Shown one piece after another: positions 25,315 to 58,436 of a stretch of DNA of 64,000 nucleotides. Each line of letters begins with the position of its first letter. The stretch's first letter is position 1. The translations under genes and the position numbers were made by a program. Below the pieces are notes generated by a model. It was not told the DNA's origin, did not search any database, and saw nothing but the letters and a program-made list of their open reading frames with translations. Location: the NCBI GenBank assembly GCA_004194705.1, contig SADC01000893.1, forward strand, positions 46,060 to 110,059, written 5' to 3'. The DNA is from Ditylenchus dipsaci. Lineage: Eukaryota; Nematoda; Chromadorea; Rhabditida; Anguinidae.

Positions 25315-25645
25315 AACTTTTTATTGGTCAGCCTGTTCTCTTTCCTTCTCCTTCTTAATTTGAAATGGGTGGTGGTTGACTCTTCATTTAATCTATTTGA
25401 TTGTCCATTACCCTGCCTGCCCTCTTCTATGTCACAGCTCCAACAGGAGTTGCAGGGGGAGAGTGCGGAAGGAAGCTACTCACTACTCATCAACCAATTT
25501 ATTCCCCTTCTTCTCCTTTTGTAAACACACACACATATATGTATTGGTTATATAGCTTATATGTATGTTGTATATATGGCACAGACTGGCATGTGCTATT
25601 TGGGTCTTTTTACTACGGAGGGTCTGGCTGTGTGTGATTTTATAG
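25315..25645. other. Non-repetitive CT/TG-rich island
   Basis: Composition differs from the surrounding foldback DNA: long pyrimidine runs, balanced GC, and no inverted copy in the window. Short frames on both strands look like chance. It may be regulatory DNA or a fragment of an unrecognised transcript. Confidence 0.3.
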
Positions 25646-25766
25646 ATAGTAAACAATTTAGGGTTTTGGCTTTTTTATTGGCATGATTTTTTTTGATATT
25701 TTGATTATATGTTGTCTTTTTCTATCATTTAGGATCTTTTAATGAGTGTAGCTTCTGTAGGACTTA

Positions 25767-25997
25767 AAGGTGCATGCCCGCGCGTTTCCAAAAGTAAAGG
25801 CGGGGACCAGCAAATTTTTGAGTCGTGCCATTTTTCACTCGTAATGCATCAAATCTGATATTGATGACCCTATACTACTTTTAAAACTAGGCAGAAAAAT
25901 TAAAATATCTGTATGAGAGAATAAATGTAAAACTGATCGAGAAAGAAAAGAAGTGCTGGTCCCCACCTTTTCTCCGTGTCGGGTACGGCATGCCCTT
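25767..25997. repeat. Family A foldback, 231 bp
   Basis: TA-flanked with ends AAGGTGCATGCCCG and CGGCATGCCCTT. Holds AAAGGCGGGGACCAGCAAAT on the left and its complement on the right. It abuts the family E element that follows. Confidence 0.75.
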
Positions 25998-25999
25998 TA

Positions 26000-26434
26000 A
26001 GGTACGTTCACAATGAGTGTGGACTGAGTGTGAGATTTGGGGTGTTTTTAACGCGGGAAGAGCTGCACTTTTTTTCTTCTCTGAAATTTTTCAACTGTTG
26101 GTACCATTTTGTAGCTAAGATTCAGGGCTTCAAAATGAGCTATTAACAAGCAACATCTGATACAAAAAATTTGGGGTGAAATGCTTAGGTCCGCACTCGG
26201 GTCGACACTCACAGAGTGTGGGCCTGAGTGTCGACCCGAGTGCGGACCTAAGCATTTTTATCCCAATTTTTCATTTCAGATGTGGCTTGTCAATACCACA
26301 TTTTGAAGCCCTGGAACTTAGCTACAAAATGGTACAAACAGAAAAAAATTTCAGTGAAGAAAACAAGTACAGCTCTTCCCGCGTTAAAAACACGCCAATC
26401 TCACACTCAGGTCAACACTCATTGTGGACATGGC
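26000..26434. repeat. Foldback MITE, family E copy 3
   Basis: Begins AGGTACGTTCACAATGAG; arms and centre (GTCCGCACTCGGGTCGACAC) as in 9189-9672. The TA between this and the preceding family A element can serve as target site for either. Confidence 0.7.
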
Positions 26435-26439
26435 TTTAG

Positions 26440-26890
26440 AGGTGAGGCAAAAACCGGATGACTGTCAACTCATGACACTTTATGACCTAACTTTTGGAAC
26501 TTAAAATCATTAATTTTAGAATCATTTTTCGAAAAGTCATTTTTGAACACAAAAGTTCTTTTGAAATTCAAATAAAAAATTCAGAGAGCTGAAAAATCTT
26601 TTAAAGTACGACCACCATTGGAGACCGAAGCCAAGCGGTCTTATATCCAGATTTGACTTTAGGTGAGTAATTTAAAATTGCTGGACAATCTGATCATCCA
26701 AATCTTAGCTCTCAGAAATTATTCAAATCTCAACGGATTTGTTTTTACAAAGACATTTTGATATTTGAATTGAATTTTTCAATAAATCCTAAAATTTTTA
26801 TAATAACTCTAAAAGTTGCATGTAAAAATCAGAAATATGGTCGAAATCGATTTGGTAAAGTCGATAAAATAAAATAAAAATTTGCGGCTC
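26440..26890. other. Spacer without a recognised gene
   Basis: AT-rich. The segment 26606-26661 (TACGACCACCATTGG...) is followed by a good GTGAGT donor, but no neighbouring exon supports it. Confidence 0.3.
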
Positions 26891-26892
26891 TA

Positions 26893-27127
26893 TCTCTCAA
26901 TGGGGGGGGGGTTCTGTCTTGGTTCCCCTGTTGCTTTTTGTGATTTTTTAGGATTAGGCTTAGGCAAGGGTAGGCCAGCGTATGTTAGGACGGACTCGAA
27001 CGTATCTTACATCTATTTTTAAGTTAGTTCTAACACACGCTGGCCTACCTTTCCCTAGGCCTAAGCCAAAATAGTCACAAAAAAGAACAACAGGCGGGAA
27101 TAAGGCAAACCACCCCCCCCCCCATTA
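26893..27127. repeat. Foldback with TTAGGCTTAGGC arms
   Basis: Arms: GATTAGGCTTAGGCAAGGG, TAGGCCAGCGTATGTTAG and inverted TAACACACGCTGGCCTACC, CCTAGGCCTAAGCC; ends are G-run/C-run. Confidence 0.6.
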
Positions 27128-27138
27128 AGGGACAGGGT

Positions 27139-27727
27139 CAAAATTTGGTACTTCTTTAGTTTACATCACACCTCATTTTTTTCGATTTTCTTGCAAATTT
27201 TTTTATTCCTTAACTCGCAAACATACATATAAACAATTTGAGACCACAAACTGAACATAACATCAGGACCAGAGAATTTTTTTCGCCAAACAAAATCTGA
27301 TACATAAGAGCGAAATACTGATCGATGAGTCCCGAATTATTGTTTGTGTCTTCGTTTGAACTTTTGCCATGTAGATTCGATCGTCTGAGTATGCGCACCG
27401 GTGTTTGGATCAACGAAATTGACGCTGTGATTATAAGTTTCATCGTTCTTTTTGCTTCGAAGGCGCATTTTGGATCCACACACGCAAGTTCGAAACGAGT
27501 GAAGGAGTTTGAGATGTTGAAACGACTCCACGAAATCCTCATCAGTCCACTTAAGCAACTTGTTGTAGAGCTTTGAGAGAGTGAAGCTTCGAAGTTCTTC
27601 CATACTGAAACGGAAAGGATAAAATGACGGATGAAAAATGAACGAGCAAACAAAAATTTCAAACAAAATTTGCAAGAAAATCGAAAAATTTGAGGTGTGA
27701 TGTAAACTAAAGAAGTACCCAGAATTT
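27139..27727 (-). mobile_element. Merlin (ISXO2-like) DNA transposon, internally deleted
   Basis: Element 27147-27719 (573 bp) with inverted ends of about 60 bp beginning GGTACTTCTTTAGTTTACAT. It is flanked by CAAAATTT (27139-27146) and CAGAATTT (27720-27727), a 7/8-matching 8-bp target duplication as expected for Merlin. The only coding sequence matches the two ends of an ISXO2-like transposase, so the element has lost the catalytic core and is non-autonomous. Confidence 0.85.
27337..27603 (-). pseudogene. ISXO2-like transposase remnant
   Basis: From ATG 27603, 88 codons: an N-terminal helix-rich stretch and a zinc-ribbon half CVCGSKMRL, followed directly by NHSVNFVDPNTGAHTQTIES, the hallmark C-terminal motif of ISXO2/IS1595 transposases (third catalytic region). 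The segment between, which should hold the first two acidic catalytic residues, is missing, so it cannot be active. A TAA stop at 27337 ends the frame, yet the same frame continues downstream with SYVSDFVWRKKFSGPDVMF, the usual end of the domain, so the stop is a later mutation. Family members are cut-and-paste transposases. Confidence 0.85.
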
Positions 27728-27999
27728 TGATATTGCATACAAAATCAGCCTAGGATGTGCAAAATTAAAGTAAGATGCTGAATTTTATTATTTTTGCCAA
27801 ATATTTTGAAAAAGGTGCTAAAGAAATAGTTGCTGAAATTTCACAAATTTTGAGCTCCAATTTCCATACATCTATTAAATTATAGAAGTCCAATTTTTTC
27901 CAAAACCAATTTCTTTTTATAAAAAAACCAATGATCAGACCCATAACAACTCCCAATTACGGGTAAAAACCCCATATATTCCCATTTTCCAAACCCATT

Positions 28000-28625
28000 G
28001 CCAATCTAATGCCAATATTCATCAATTTGCCAGCCTCCAAATTCCTAATCCAGCCATTTTCCGGCACCTCCTCTGGCGGCTGTTGCTGGTTAGGAATGGC
28101 ATTGGGGTTTGCGTGCCCCCACTCAAAATGTCCTTCAATTAAGTTTGTCTTTGCTCTGCCCTCACACCCAAGTCAGGCAGAGAAAGGGAGCAGGAGGAGG
28201 GCATCCCCCCCCTCCCCAGTCCCTCAATTATGATCTGTTTTTTGCATATATTTTTTGTTTCATTGTGGTGGATGCTGGAGTGTCTTTTGGATGCAGAAAC
28301 AAAGGCTAGCTCCATATTGGATGGCTGCTGTTCTCCATGGTTAGCCAATATATTTTTGCTACTGCTGCATTATATCGCCCTTCCAGCCTCCAAATGCATT
28401 ATTAAATCAGGGCTGCAGACACAAAAACTGGGATTTGGAGGAGCTAGACCTGGTGGTCTACTTTGCTGGATTTATTTTTTTATTTTGGTTGTGGGGTGTT
28501 TTGTGGTTTTTTGTACTTTTTATTCCATGTATATGTATTTGTTGCTGTAATGGTTTTTTTTATCGGATTATGGTGTTGAGTAGAGATTATTGGCGAGGGG
28601 ATGGCAAAATTGTGGTTGATTTTTT
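28000..28625. other. Non-repetitive island, balanced base composition
   Basis: About 600 bp with no inverted repeats, higher GC than its surroundings and a direct repeat CCAGCCTCCAAATNC (28029, 28383). Open frames exist on both strands, but none resembles a protein. This is a candidate regulatory or non-coding RNA region upstream of AGAP. Confidence 0.3.
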
Positions 28626-28873
28626 TGGTTTATAGGGCGGAAAATATGGATTTTTGCAGGTTTTGACTTCGATATTTTTTGTAGGAGAATTTTTGGGAGA
28701 TTTGGTATGTGTTGGTGTTTTTTTGTTATATATGGTTTTTTAGAATATTGTTTTAGCCTTAAAATCCCCAATAACCACTAAATGTACCGGAATAAATATT
28801 GGAGATAACAAAAAAATTACCAGCACCTACCCCCCCCCTCCCTTTAGCCAGAATTTGCACAAGGAAAACACTA

Positions 28874-29248
28874 ATGGCTCATTTATAAAAGTTGTCGTTG
28901 TCGTTGGAAAAAATGTTTTATAAAGGCAATTTTACGCCAACGACAACGCCAGCGACGACCTATTTATAAAAAATCCAACGACAACGAAATTTTTTCCAAA
29001 TAAGACAAATTTTGCATTTTAAGTCAGAATTTCAAAGATTCACTATATTCTCCACACGTTTTCCCTTGAAATCTCGTCTGAGAATGCGAAATTTGTCCAA
29101 TTTTGAATGAAAAATTTCGTTGTCGTTGCGTCGTCGTTGTCGTTGGATTTTTTATAAATAGGTTGTCGTTGTCGTCGTTGGCGAAAAAAGGGTTTTATAA
29201 AAAATATTCCAACGACAACGACGACGACAACGTTTATAAATGAGCCAT
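28874..29248. repeat. ATGGCTCATTTATAAA foldback (family F), 375 bp
   Basis: Ends ATGGCTCATTTATAAAAG and TTTATAAATGAGCCAT are inverted. The arms are GTTGTCGTTGTCGTTGG / CCAACGACAACGACG runs, repeated twice on each side, leaving a short AT-rich loop. Second copy at 61220-61805. Confidence 0.75.
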
Positions 29249-29299
29249 AAGATTTGATATATGAACGGCTCTAAGGCATCGAATTTGCCTAATTCGACA

Positions 29300-29567
29300 T
29301 ACCGTATTTACTGTATTAACTACCCACCCTCTAATAACTCCCCACCCTCTAATAAGTCCCCACCCTACGGACCTTATATCTCAGCCTAGAGCGAACATTT
29401 CGCAAATCTGTTTTTTGCGTTTTCTTAGTTGCCGCGAGTCTACCTGATTCCACTTTTTAAATTTTGGTTGAGCACCCAAAAATATCAAAATCGAAATATT
29501 TTTTTTCCGATTTTTAAGGGTTGAAAAATAACTCCCATGGGGACTTAATACAGTAAAAAATACGGTA
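29300..29567. repeat. CCGTATTT family MITE (family B), 268 bp
   Basis: TACCGTATTTACTGTATTAA start and AATACGGTA end; interior CCTTATATCTCAGCCTAGAG. Confidence 0.75.
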
Positions 29568-29569
29568 TG

Positions 29570-29695
29570 TATTGGCACCGGCTGACATGCGACTCGATAC
29601 ACATTGTGACTCGATACGCCAACTCGATACAGTCGCGACTCGATACCCCAACTTGATACAGTTGCGACTCGATACACCAACTCGATACACTTTAT
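29570..29695. repeat. ACTCGATACACCA tandem tract, left arm
   Basis: About eight degenerate copies of a unit of about 15 bp (GCGACTCGATACACCAACTC...). The reverse complement of the same tract is at 30575-30655, so the two can pair around the sequence between them. Confidence 0.6.
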
Positions 29696-29784
29696 TTTTT
29701 TGTGAGTTATAATAGCCTTCCTTGCTTTATTTATTAATGGTTACTAAATCATAAAGAAAATTCGGTGATAGAAGTATCATATTA

Positions 29785-30142
29785 CAGGGTTATTCAAGAA
29801 ATTGTAACACTTTCAAACTGCCATAACTTTTTATCCCGGCACGATTTCGAAATTTTGTAAACGCAGATCGACTCAGAATTTCATGGCAATTTTTTTGGTA
29901 TATAATGTCAAAATCACGATTTTCGCTTGGTCCCCCTGTGGTTTTGGTCTTACCCATCCAGAGGCCATCCACAGACCAAGACCAAAACCACAGGGGGGAC
30001 CAAGCGAAAATCGTGATTTTGACATTATATACCAAAAAATTGCCATGAAATTCTGAGTCGATCTGCGTTTACAAATTTCGAAATCGTGCCGGGATAAAAG
30101 TTATGGCAGTTTGAAAGTGTTACAATTTCTTGAATAACCCTG
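29785..30142. repeat. CAGGGTTATTC foldback (family D core)
   Basis: TA-flanked palindrome of 358 bp. The core from CATAACTTTTT inward, including AAACGCAGATCGACTCAG and TTCGCTTGGTCCCCCTGTGG, matches 6768-7114; the outer 30 bp do not. Confidence 0.75.
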
Positions 30143-30152
30143 TATTTTACAT

Positions 30153-30158
30153 TTTATT
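30153..30158 (-). terminator. Poly(A) signal for the gene at 30244-31458
   Basis: Minus-strand AATAAA about 85 bases beyond the stop codon and just outside the foldback at 29785-30142. Confidence 0.5.
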
Positions 30159-30243
30159 GGACCAGAGACAGAATAACAACGAAAATGGTTAAACATAACA
30201 GTAATTTGTGACTATCAGTCTTTTCTTCACTCCAACACATTTT

Positions 30244-31458
30244 CTACGTCCACCGGCGGATGATCGACTTTGGCAGCTGCTTGGTGAAAAATTTCTTCTT
30301 GTTCAGCTTCTGCATGCTCGATTCTATTTTTTGTTGACGTTCTTCTTGTCTTTGTCCATACATAGCATCCTCTGCCATCATCAGTACAAGTAATCGGTGC
30401 AGTTCGGGCTCCTATACGCTGCGTGTGCACAAGTACGACTCTGTCCATGCTGATTAATACCTGAACACGTGAAGTAAAGACTATCAGGCTTTTAATTTAT
30501 ACAAATATAATAAATAACAAGAGGACTTTGCTACCACAAAACGTGACTTTACACTAGTCGGGAGTCGAACCTGAGACTCGGTGTATCGAGTTGGTGTATC
30601 GAGTCGCAACTGTATCGAGTTGGTGTATCGAGTCACAATATGTATCGAGTCGTCGTTATACCATTGGCACCTTTTGCCTTGGTAAATACCGCGGATGTCT
30701 TTTTCGCTATTTTACTTGAAAATTTGTTTTCTCGATTCTTTTTGATAACAAGTCGCATATCTGATGCTACATTTAAACTTTTCGTCAAATTTTGGTCCTG
30801 GTGGGCCTTGTTCACAATGACGGACTGTTTCTTCAACAATCTTCTGTTCGAAATGGCCACAACTTTTTGTTTAATTTTTCAAAAACCATTCTGTTGGTGC
30901 CATCTTGTAGCTAAGATTCAGGGCTTCCAAATGAGCCATCGGCCGAATTGGTATTGATCGGAAACTATTGAAAAAAATTCAACAATCTACACTCACAGTC
31001 CTCACTCCGAACGAGGGTTGATAAGCCTGAATGTTAGCTATGAGATGGCACCCACCGAATAATTCTTGAAAATTTGAACAAAAGTTGTGGCTATTTCGAG
31101 TTAAGATTGTTGAATTCACAGTCCGCCATTTTGGTCGAGGTCGTAGTCGTTGGTTTTCGTGATTTGAAATTTTTGCAATATTTTCCTTGGTCATCCCTTA
31201 TGGACCTTCTGAAAACGTCCAAGTGGGAAATTGTCATCAAATAATATCGAATTAAGCCGATATGAGGCATTAGAGCCGAGTAAACATAAAAATATTACAA
31301 GTTTCACATATTGGATCCGAAGGTTTCCTTGTCCGTTTTCAAGCTGGGGGCCGAGAACTTTTTGATTTATGTGTTCTTCCATACACCCGTTCACTTTTAA
31401 TTTTTTTTCTACGCTGAATTTCTTTGTAGCCGCGTTGCTGCTGTACTTGCATGTCCAT
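30244..31458 (-). CDS. Putative basic protein, unidentified
   Basis: Not recognised. Supported pieces: a first exon from ATG 31458 (MDMQVQQQRGYKEIQRRKK..., K/R/S-rich) to about 31300; an exon ending at 30662 (start 30824 or 30806; ...KKTSAVFTKAKGAN); and a last exon 30460-30244 (GINQHGQSRTCAHAAY..., HRLLVLMMAEDAMYGQRQEE..., FFTKQLPKSIIRRWT, stop). The junction 30662/30460 has a GTATAA donor, a TTCAG acceptor and matching phase. One absent base at CC 30411-30412 joins the last exon's frames, and GGGGG 31346-31350 is a similar problem spot in the first exon. How the first exon connects is unresolved. If that frame repair is wrong, a 73-residue frame from ATG 30448 to 30227 is the alternative. 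A poly(A) signal follows. Divergent from AGAP with about 120 bp between, suggesting a shared promoter. Confidence 0.4.
30800..31145. repeat. Foldback MITE overlapping the intron of the unidentified gene
   Basis: Arms AATGACGGACTGTTTCTTCA... and ...AATTCACAGTCCGCCATT are inverted; the interior has GTAGCTAAGATTCAGGGCTT and complement. Same family as 54156-54531. Confidence 0.55.
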
Positions 31459-31576
31459 GGAATATTTTTACCAAACTAACAACTTCTCAAAATAATTGTC
31501 AGTACTTTAGCCGGTGCCGGGATTTGATTTGCAACAGTGGTTTTTCTGAAAATCCTTTGAAATATCAATTTTGCAG

Positions 31577-31616
31577 TTAAATGTGCCAGGATGTCATTTT
31601 CAAGATGTAATTGCTG
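31577..31616 (+). promoter_or_regulatory. AGAP 5' leader after a candidate trans-splice acceptor
   Basis: AATTTTGCAG ends at 31576 with no matching upstream donor, and the ATG follows 40 bases later. An in-frame TAA at 31608 rules out a longer reading frame at this end. Confidence 0.35.
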
Positions 31617-55256
<23,640 letters not shown>

Positions 55257-55427
55257 CCAAATTCCGACGTCAATCAGACCTGGTGATGCGGAACCCACTG
55301 CAACTCTCGCAAAACCAAATCCAATGGCGCAAACAGGCATAGCCAAAGATAACAATTTTTGGACACATTTCCAAAAGGAGTTCCGACAGTTCAGCATTCC
55401 ATTGCATGCCAGCTGGAATGATTAAAT

Positions 55428-55433
55428 AATAAA
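55428..55433 (+). terminator. Poly(A) signal of AGAP
   Basis: AATAAA 170 bases beyond the first in-frame stop and a few bases beyond an alternative frame's stop. Confidence 0.55.
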
Positions 55434-56270
55434 ATCTATAAAAATTAATTGGATAATAGATCTCTTGTGTCAATATGATCACTTTATTTTGTACCATCTC
55501 TATTAATTGACCCACGGCATTCAGCTTTTACCTTATAAATTTCAAAGATTTCTCAGCACTTGACGACTCAAAATGTAGAGTAGAGTATTTTTACATTTTT
55601 AAGCAGGACAGAATCTGATCAGCAACCAGATATATTTTCTACTATTAGTGGAATTCGTCGCGCGACCAAGTCGGTTTTTTCGCCTGAATTTCACCGAAAA
55701 ATGGTAGAAATGTCGCGCGAAAAATTCTCCTAAAAGTAGAAAATGAGGGTGGGGGGTTTATTCAACAGACGGAAATTCAAAAGCGGATAATTCAACAGAG
55801 TAATTTTCCACAGTCGGATTATTCAAAAACCGGATTATTCAACAGTCGGAATTTTCGTCAATAATTGTTTTAACCCACTTTTTGACAAGGTTTTTAGGAT
55901 CAATAAAATGTCTGGTCGCCATATGACCGGTTTTTACCGAAAACTGGGTTTTTCGGACAATAAATTGAAACCTAAAACCGTGTTTCGCAAAACCGGAAAC
56001 ATTGCAAACCAGATGCAGGAAAATTCAGGTGAATGCCTAAGGTTGTCAAATTTGTTGTGATGAAGCCTAGCACCTGGTCTCCCTTTTCCGCAAGACATCT
56101 TTGGTGGTTGTATTTAAAAAAGTAAAAACAGGGCTCAGTCAAATCGAAGACATAAAAAATTAGTCAGTTTGGGGTCTAAAAATTCCAAAAAGCCAGCGGG
56201 TCAGACAGCCCTAAACATAATTTTATAATAGCGATGATTGTTGAAAGTTTCAAAATTCGCGTGGACTTAC
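55434..56270. other. Spacer with GGATTATTCAACAGTC tandem tract
   Basis: 55765-55855 holds four degenerate copies of a unit of about 16 bp. The rest is AT-rich with no recognised gene. Confidence 0.4.
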
Positions 56271-56277
56271 TGGGAAT

Positions 56278-56529
56278 CTAGTATAATGGTCTGCAGTTGA
56301 CTGCCTGTTTCATATTGCTATTGTCATTTTCTATAACTAAATTTGATATAAGTGTGTGCGTATTCTCTAAATCTAATTCCTTTTTTTGATCATGTAATGC
56401 CTGTACAATATCACCTGTTGGCTTCTGTCTGTATATTTCGGGTATTTGTCGCTGGAAAATTGTGTAAATTTGCTGTAACAAGATGAAATTAACAATCGCA
56501 TTGCTTTTTCGCCAATAAAAAGGCATCAT
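56278..56529 (-). CDS. Possible first exon of an unidentified gene
   Basis: Opens with ATG ATG and runs 83 codons in a protein-like frame (FQRQIPEIYRQKPTGDIV, ALHDQKKELDLENTH). A consensus GTAAGT donor lies just beyond on the minus strand (56262-56267), and adding one base in an AAA run would carry the frame into it. No downstream exon or domain was found. It may be chance or a transposon fragment. Confidence 0.25.
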   Translation of the reverse strand: MMPFYWRKSNAIVNFILLQQIYTIFQRQIPEIYRQKPTGDIVQALHDQKKELDLENTHTLISNLVIENDNSNMKQAVNCRPLY

Positions 56530-56666
56530 TATATTCAGCGGAATATGGAACTATGCAACACACAGAAAAGCACTCGATGAAACTTCTTGGAATTTCAACA
56601 AAAATTCAAAACTATAGCTCTAAAAATGGAAATAAATACAGGGTGTCGAGATTTTAGTTATTGCTA

Positions 56667-56768
56667 CTGTCGACTCTCTTCGTGAGACACCCTCCCATAA
56701 AATACACTCTCCTTAAAAACCTCACAGGCAACTCCCGTAAAAGCTTCTCATAGAGAGCGTCGACTATA
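56667..56768. repeat. Short pogo-like MITE (family C)
   Basis: TA, CTGTCGACTCTCTTCGTGAG and inverted CTCATAGAGAGCGTCGACTA. Confidence 0.55.
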
Positions 56769-56779
56769 GGTCAAATTTA

Positions 56780-57560
56780 AAAAAACGACTTTTGCTGTTG
56801 ACAATACATGAAGTCCAAAACCGTCACCACTCATTTGGGCACCTCATTCGTGCCCCAATTTCGAATATGCTCAACTTCCCACTCAAAGCTGCGGTTTCTC
56901 AGATTTTATTCGTAAATCAGTTTTTTAAGGGCACTAGGCATCAAACTGGATAGGGAAACTACTAGGCACCCACCGAGGAAAAGTATAGTCTCTATAACTT
57001 AAATCTGGGCAAAATTAGTTCAAAACCACGGTATACTTCCAAAACCGTGTCATGAACACGTTTAATAATAAAGAAACACTTATACACAGAGCCGACTACA
57101 TAATACTGAAGCTTGCACCGAGGTAGTGCCCCAATTTTCCGGAGCGTAGTATAGTCACCAGTTAAATACCTAACCACTATGTAGAACCCTAAACCAACTA
57201 TATAACACCACCTGGATATCATAACATAATTACTGGACATTACCGTCCAAATACTACTGCTGATGTAGTACAAGAAGTGAATGATTTCTACTAATTTATA
57301 CCACTTCGCAACAACTATCGAGATTGTTACAAAACCTGAACTATTTTAGGTTTTGGCTGTGCTACAGTAATTGAAAAAAAAAAGAATTCTGAAGCTTTTA
57401 AATTACAAAAAAAATCAGTATTTGCTGCCAGAATAGGTTGAGTTACTTACTTGGTAGTTGGGGTACCCTCAGGTGAAAAAGGTTAAGGTACTCTCCTAGC
57501 TCGGTACGGGTATTTTGGATAGTGAAATCGATATCTTGGTGTTATCAAACCATGATTAGA
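56780..57560. other. Spacer without a recognised gene
   Basis: A 93-codon minus-strand frame (57273-56992) overlaps AACCACTATGTAGAACC-type tandem wording and is not trusted. Confidence 0.35.
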
Positions 57561-57564
57561 GCAC

Positions 57565-57678
57565 TAATTTAGGTTAAGCAATGGTTTCAAAACACTTTCC
57601 CCGTCATCCACTTCTTTACTGAAAGTAGGCATCTTCTGGTTGGTGACTTTCTTATCAACCTTGAGGCATAACAATGCT
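57565..57678 (-). CDS. Possible terminal exon, unidentified
   Basis: After a TTTATTTTTAG acceptor, 37 codons to TAG: begins ALLCLKVDKKV, ends VLKPLLNLN. Protein-like, but no poly(A) signal nearby and no partner exon. Confidence 0.2.
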
Positions 57679-57784
57679 CTAAAAATAAATTTACGAATAA
57701 AATATAAGAAACCACAGCTTCGAGTGAAAAGTCGAGCATATTTTAAATTACGGGCCAAACAAGGTGCTCAAATGAGGGTGCCAA

Positions 57785-57990
57785 ATTCGGTCTGCCCACA
57801 TGCAGTGCTGGCATTTCACAATTTCCGGCTCCGGATTTGGCTCCCGGCTCTGGAGGAAAAATTTTTTCGCTCCGGATCTGGCTCCGGCTCTGGGAGGAAA
57901 AATTTTCCGCTCCGGATCTGGCTCCGGCTCGGAGCCGGAGCGGAGCCGGATCCAGAGCGGGAGCAGAGCGGCTCTGGCTCCGGTGCAAAA
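57785..57990. repeat. GGCTCCGGATCTGGCTCC hexamer array
   Basis: Two units of about 62 bp ending GGAGGAAAAATT, followed by an inverted GGAGCCGGAGCGGAGCCGG tract. The left edge CAGTGCTGGCATTT looks like an hAT end. Confidence 0.55.
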
Positions 57991-58073
57991 AAGTGTCGAC
58001 GAAATATCTGATAGAATGAGCCATATGAACAAAATATGACAAAAAGTACAGTACAGGAACACAGTGATAACGA

Positions 58074-58212
58074 TACCGTATTCTCTCTAATAGAACGCCA
58101 CCCTTAGGGCCAAAAGTAGGGGGGTAAACCATGTTTTATTGCATTTTTACACAAGGTCTAAAAACATTTGGATGTTAAAAGCGCCCGGCGTTCTATTAGA
58201 GAGAATACGGTA
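58074..58212. repeat. Short CCGTATT family MITE (family B), 139 bp
   Basis: TACCGTATTCTCTCTAATAG and CTATTAGAGAGAATACGGTA; nearly perfect inverted ends of about 35 bp. Confidence 0.75.
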
Positions 58213-58230
58213 AATCGGGTACGTTCTTCA

Positions 58231-58236
58231 TTTATT
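58231..58236 (-). terminator. Poly(A) signal of the gene ending at 58262
   Basis: Minus-strand AATAAA 26 bases after the stop. Confidence 0.55.
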
Positions 58237-58261
58237 GTGCGATAAAAAACACGCAAAACCC

Positions 58262-58373
58262 TCACAAATCAATCAAATCTCCGGCCAGCGTCAGCAGCAC
58301 TTTCTCGCAAATGCAGCCTTTTGAGTTTAGGTAGTGGAGGGTGAAGAATTGATGGAACAATGATTGGCAGAAA
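58262..58373 (-). CDS. 3'-terminal exon of an unidentified gene
   Basis: After an acceptor at 58374-58376, the exon encodes FCQSLFHQFFTLHYLNSKGC, then ICEKVLLTLAGDLIDL and TGA, in a frame with protein-like codon use. The AATAAA only 26 bases later strongly suggests a real transcript end. Upstream exons are not recognised and would lie beyond 58400, across repeats, or off the right edge. No family assignment. Confidence 0.45.
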
Positions 58374-58436
58374 CTAATGGCATAGCAAAATTAACATTAG
58401 GATTCCTTTCTATATTTCGATAGTCTTTTTACATTT

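Noticed and set aside
26606..26661. Possible internal exon followed by GTGAGT
   Set aside because: Short, no recognisable protein and no flanking exon in a compatible phase.
27210..27662. 150-codon minus frame over the Merlin element
   Set aside because: It is a shadow of the transposase remnant in another frame; only the frame with GAHTQTIES is supported.
31191..31394. 67-codon minus frame (MNGCMEEHINQK...)
   Set aside because: It overlaps the more protein-like frame starting at ATG 31458 and starts at a GTG codon.
56992..57273. 93-codon minus frame
   Set aside because: Covers degenerate tandem wording similar to 43540-43680; no splice or poly(A) support.
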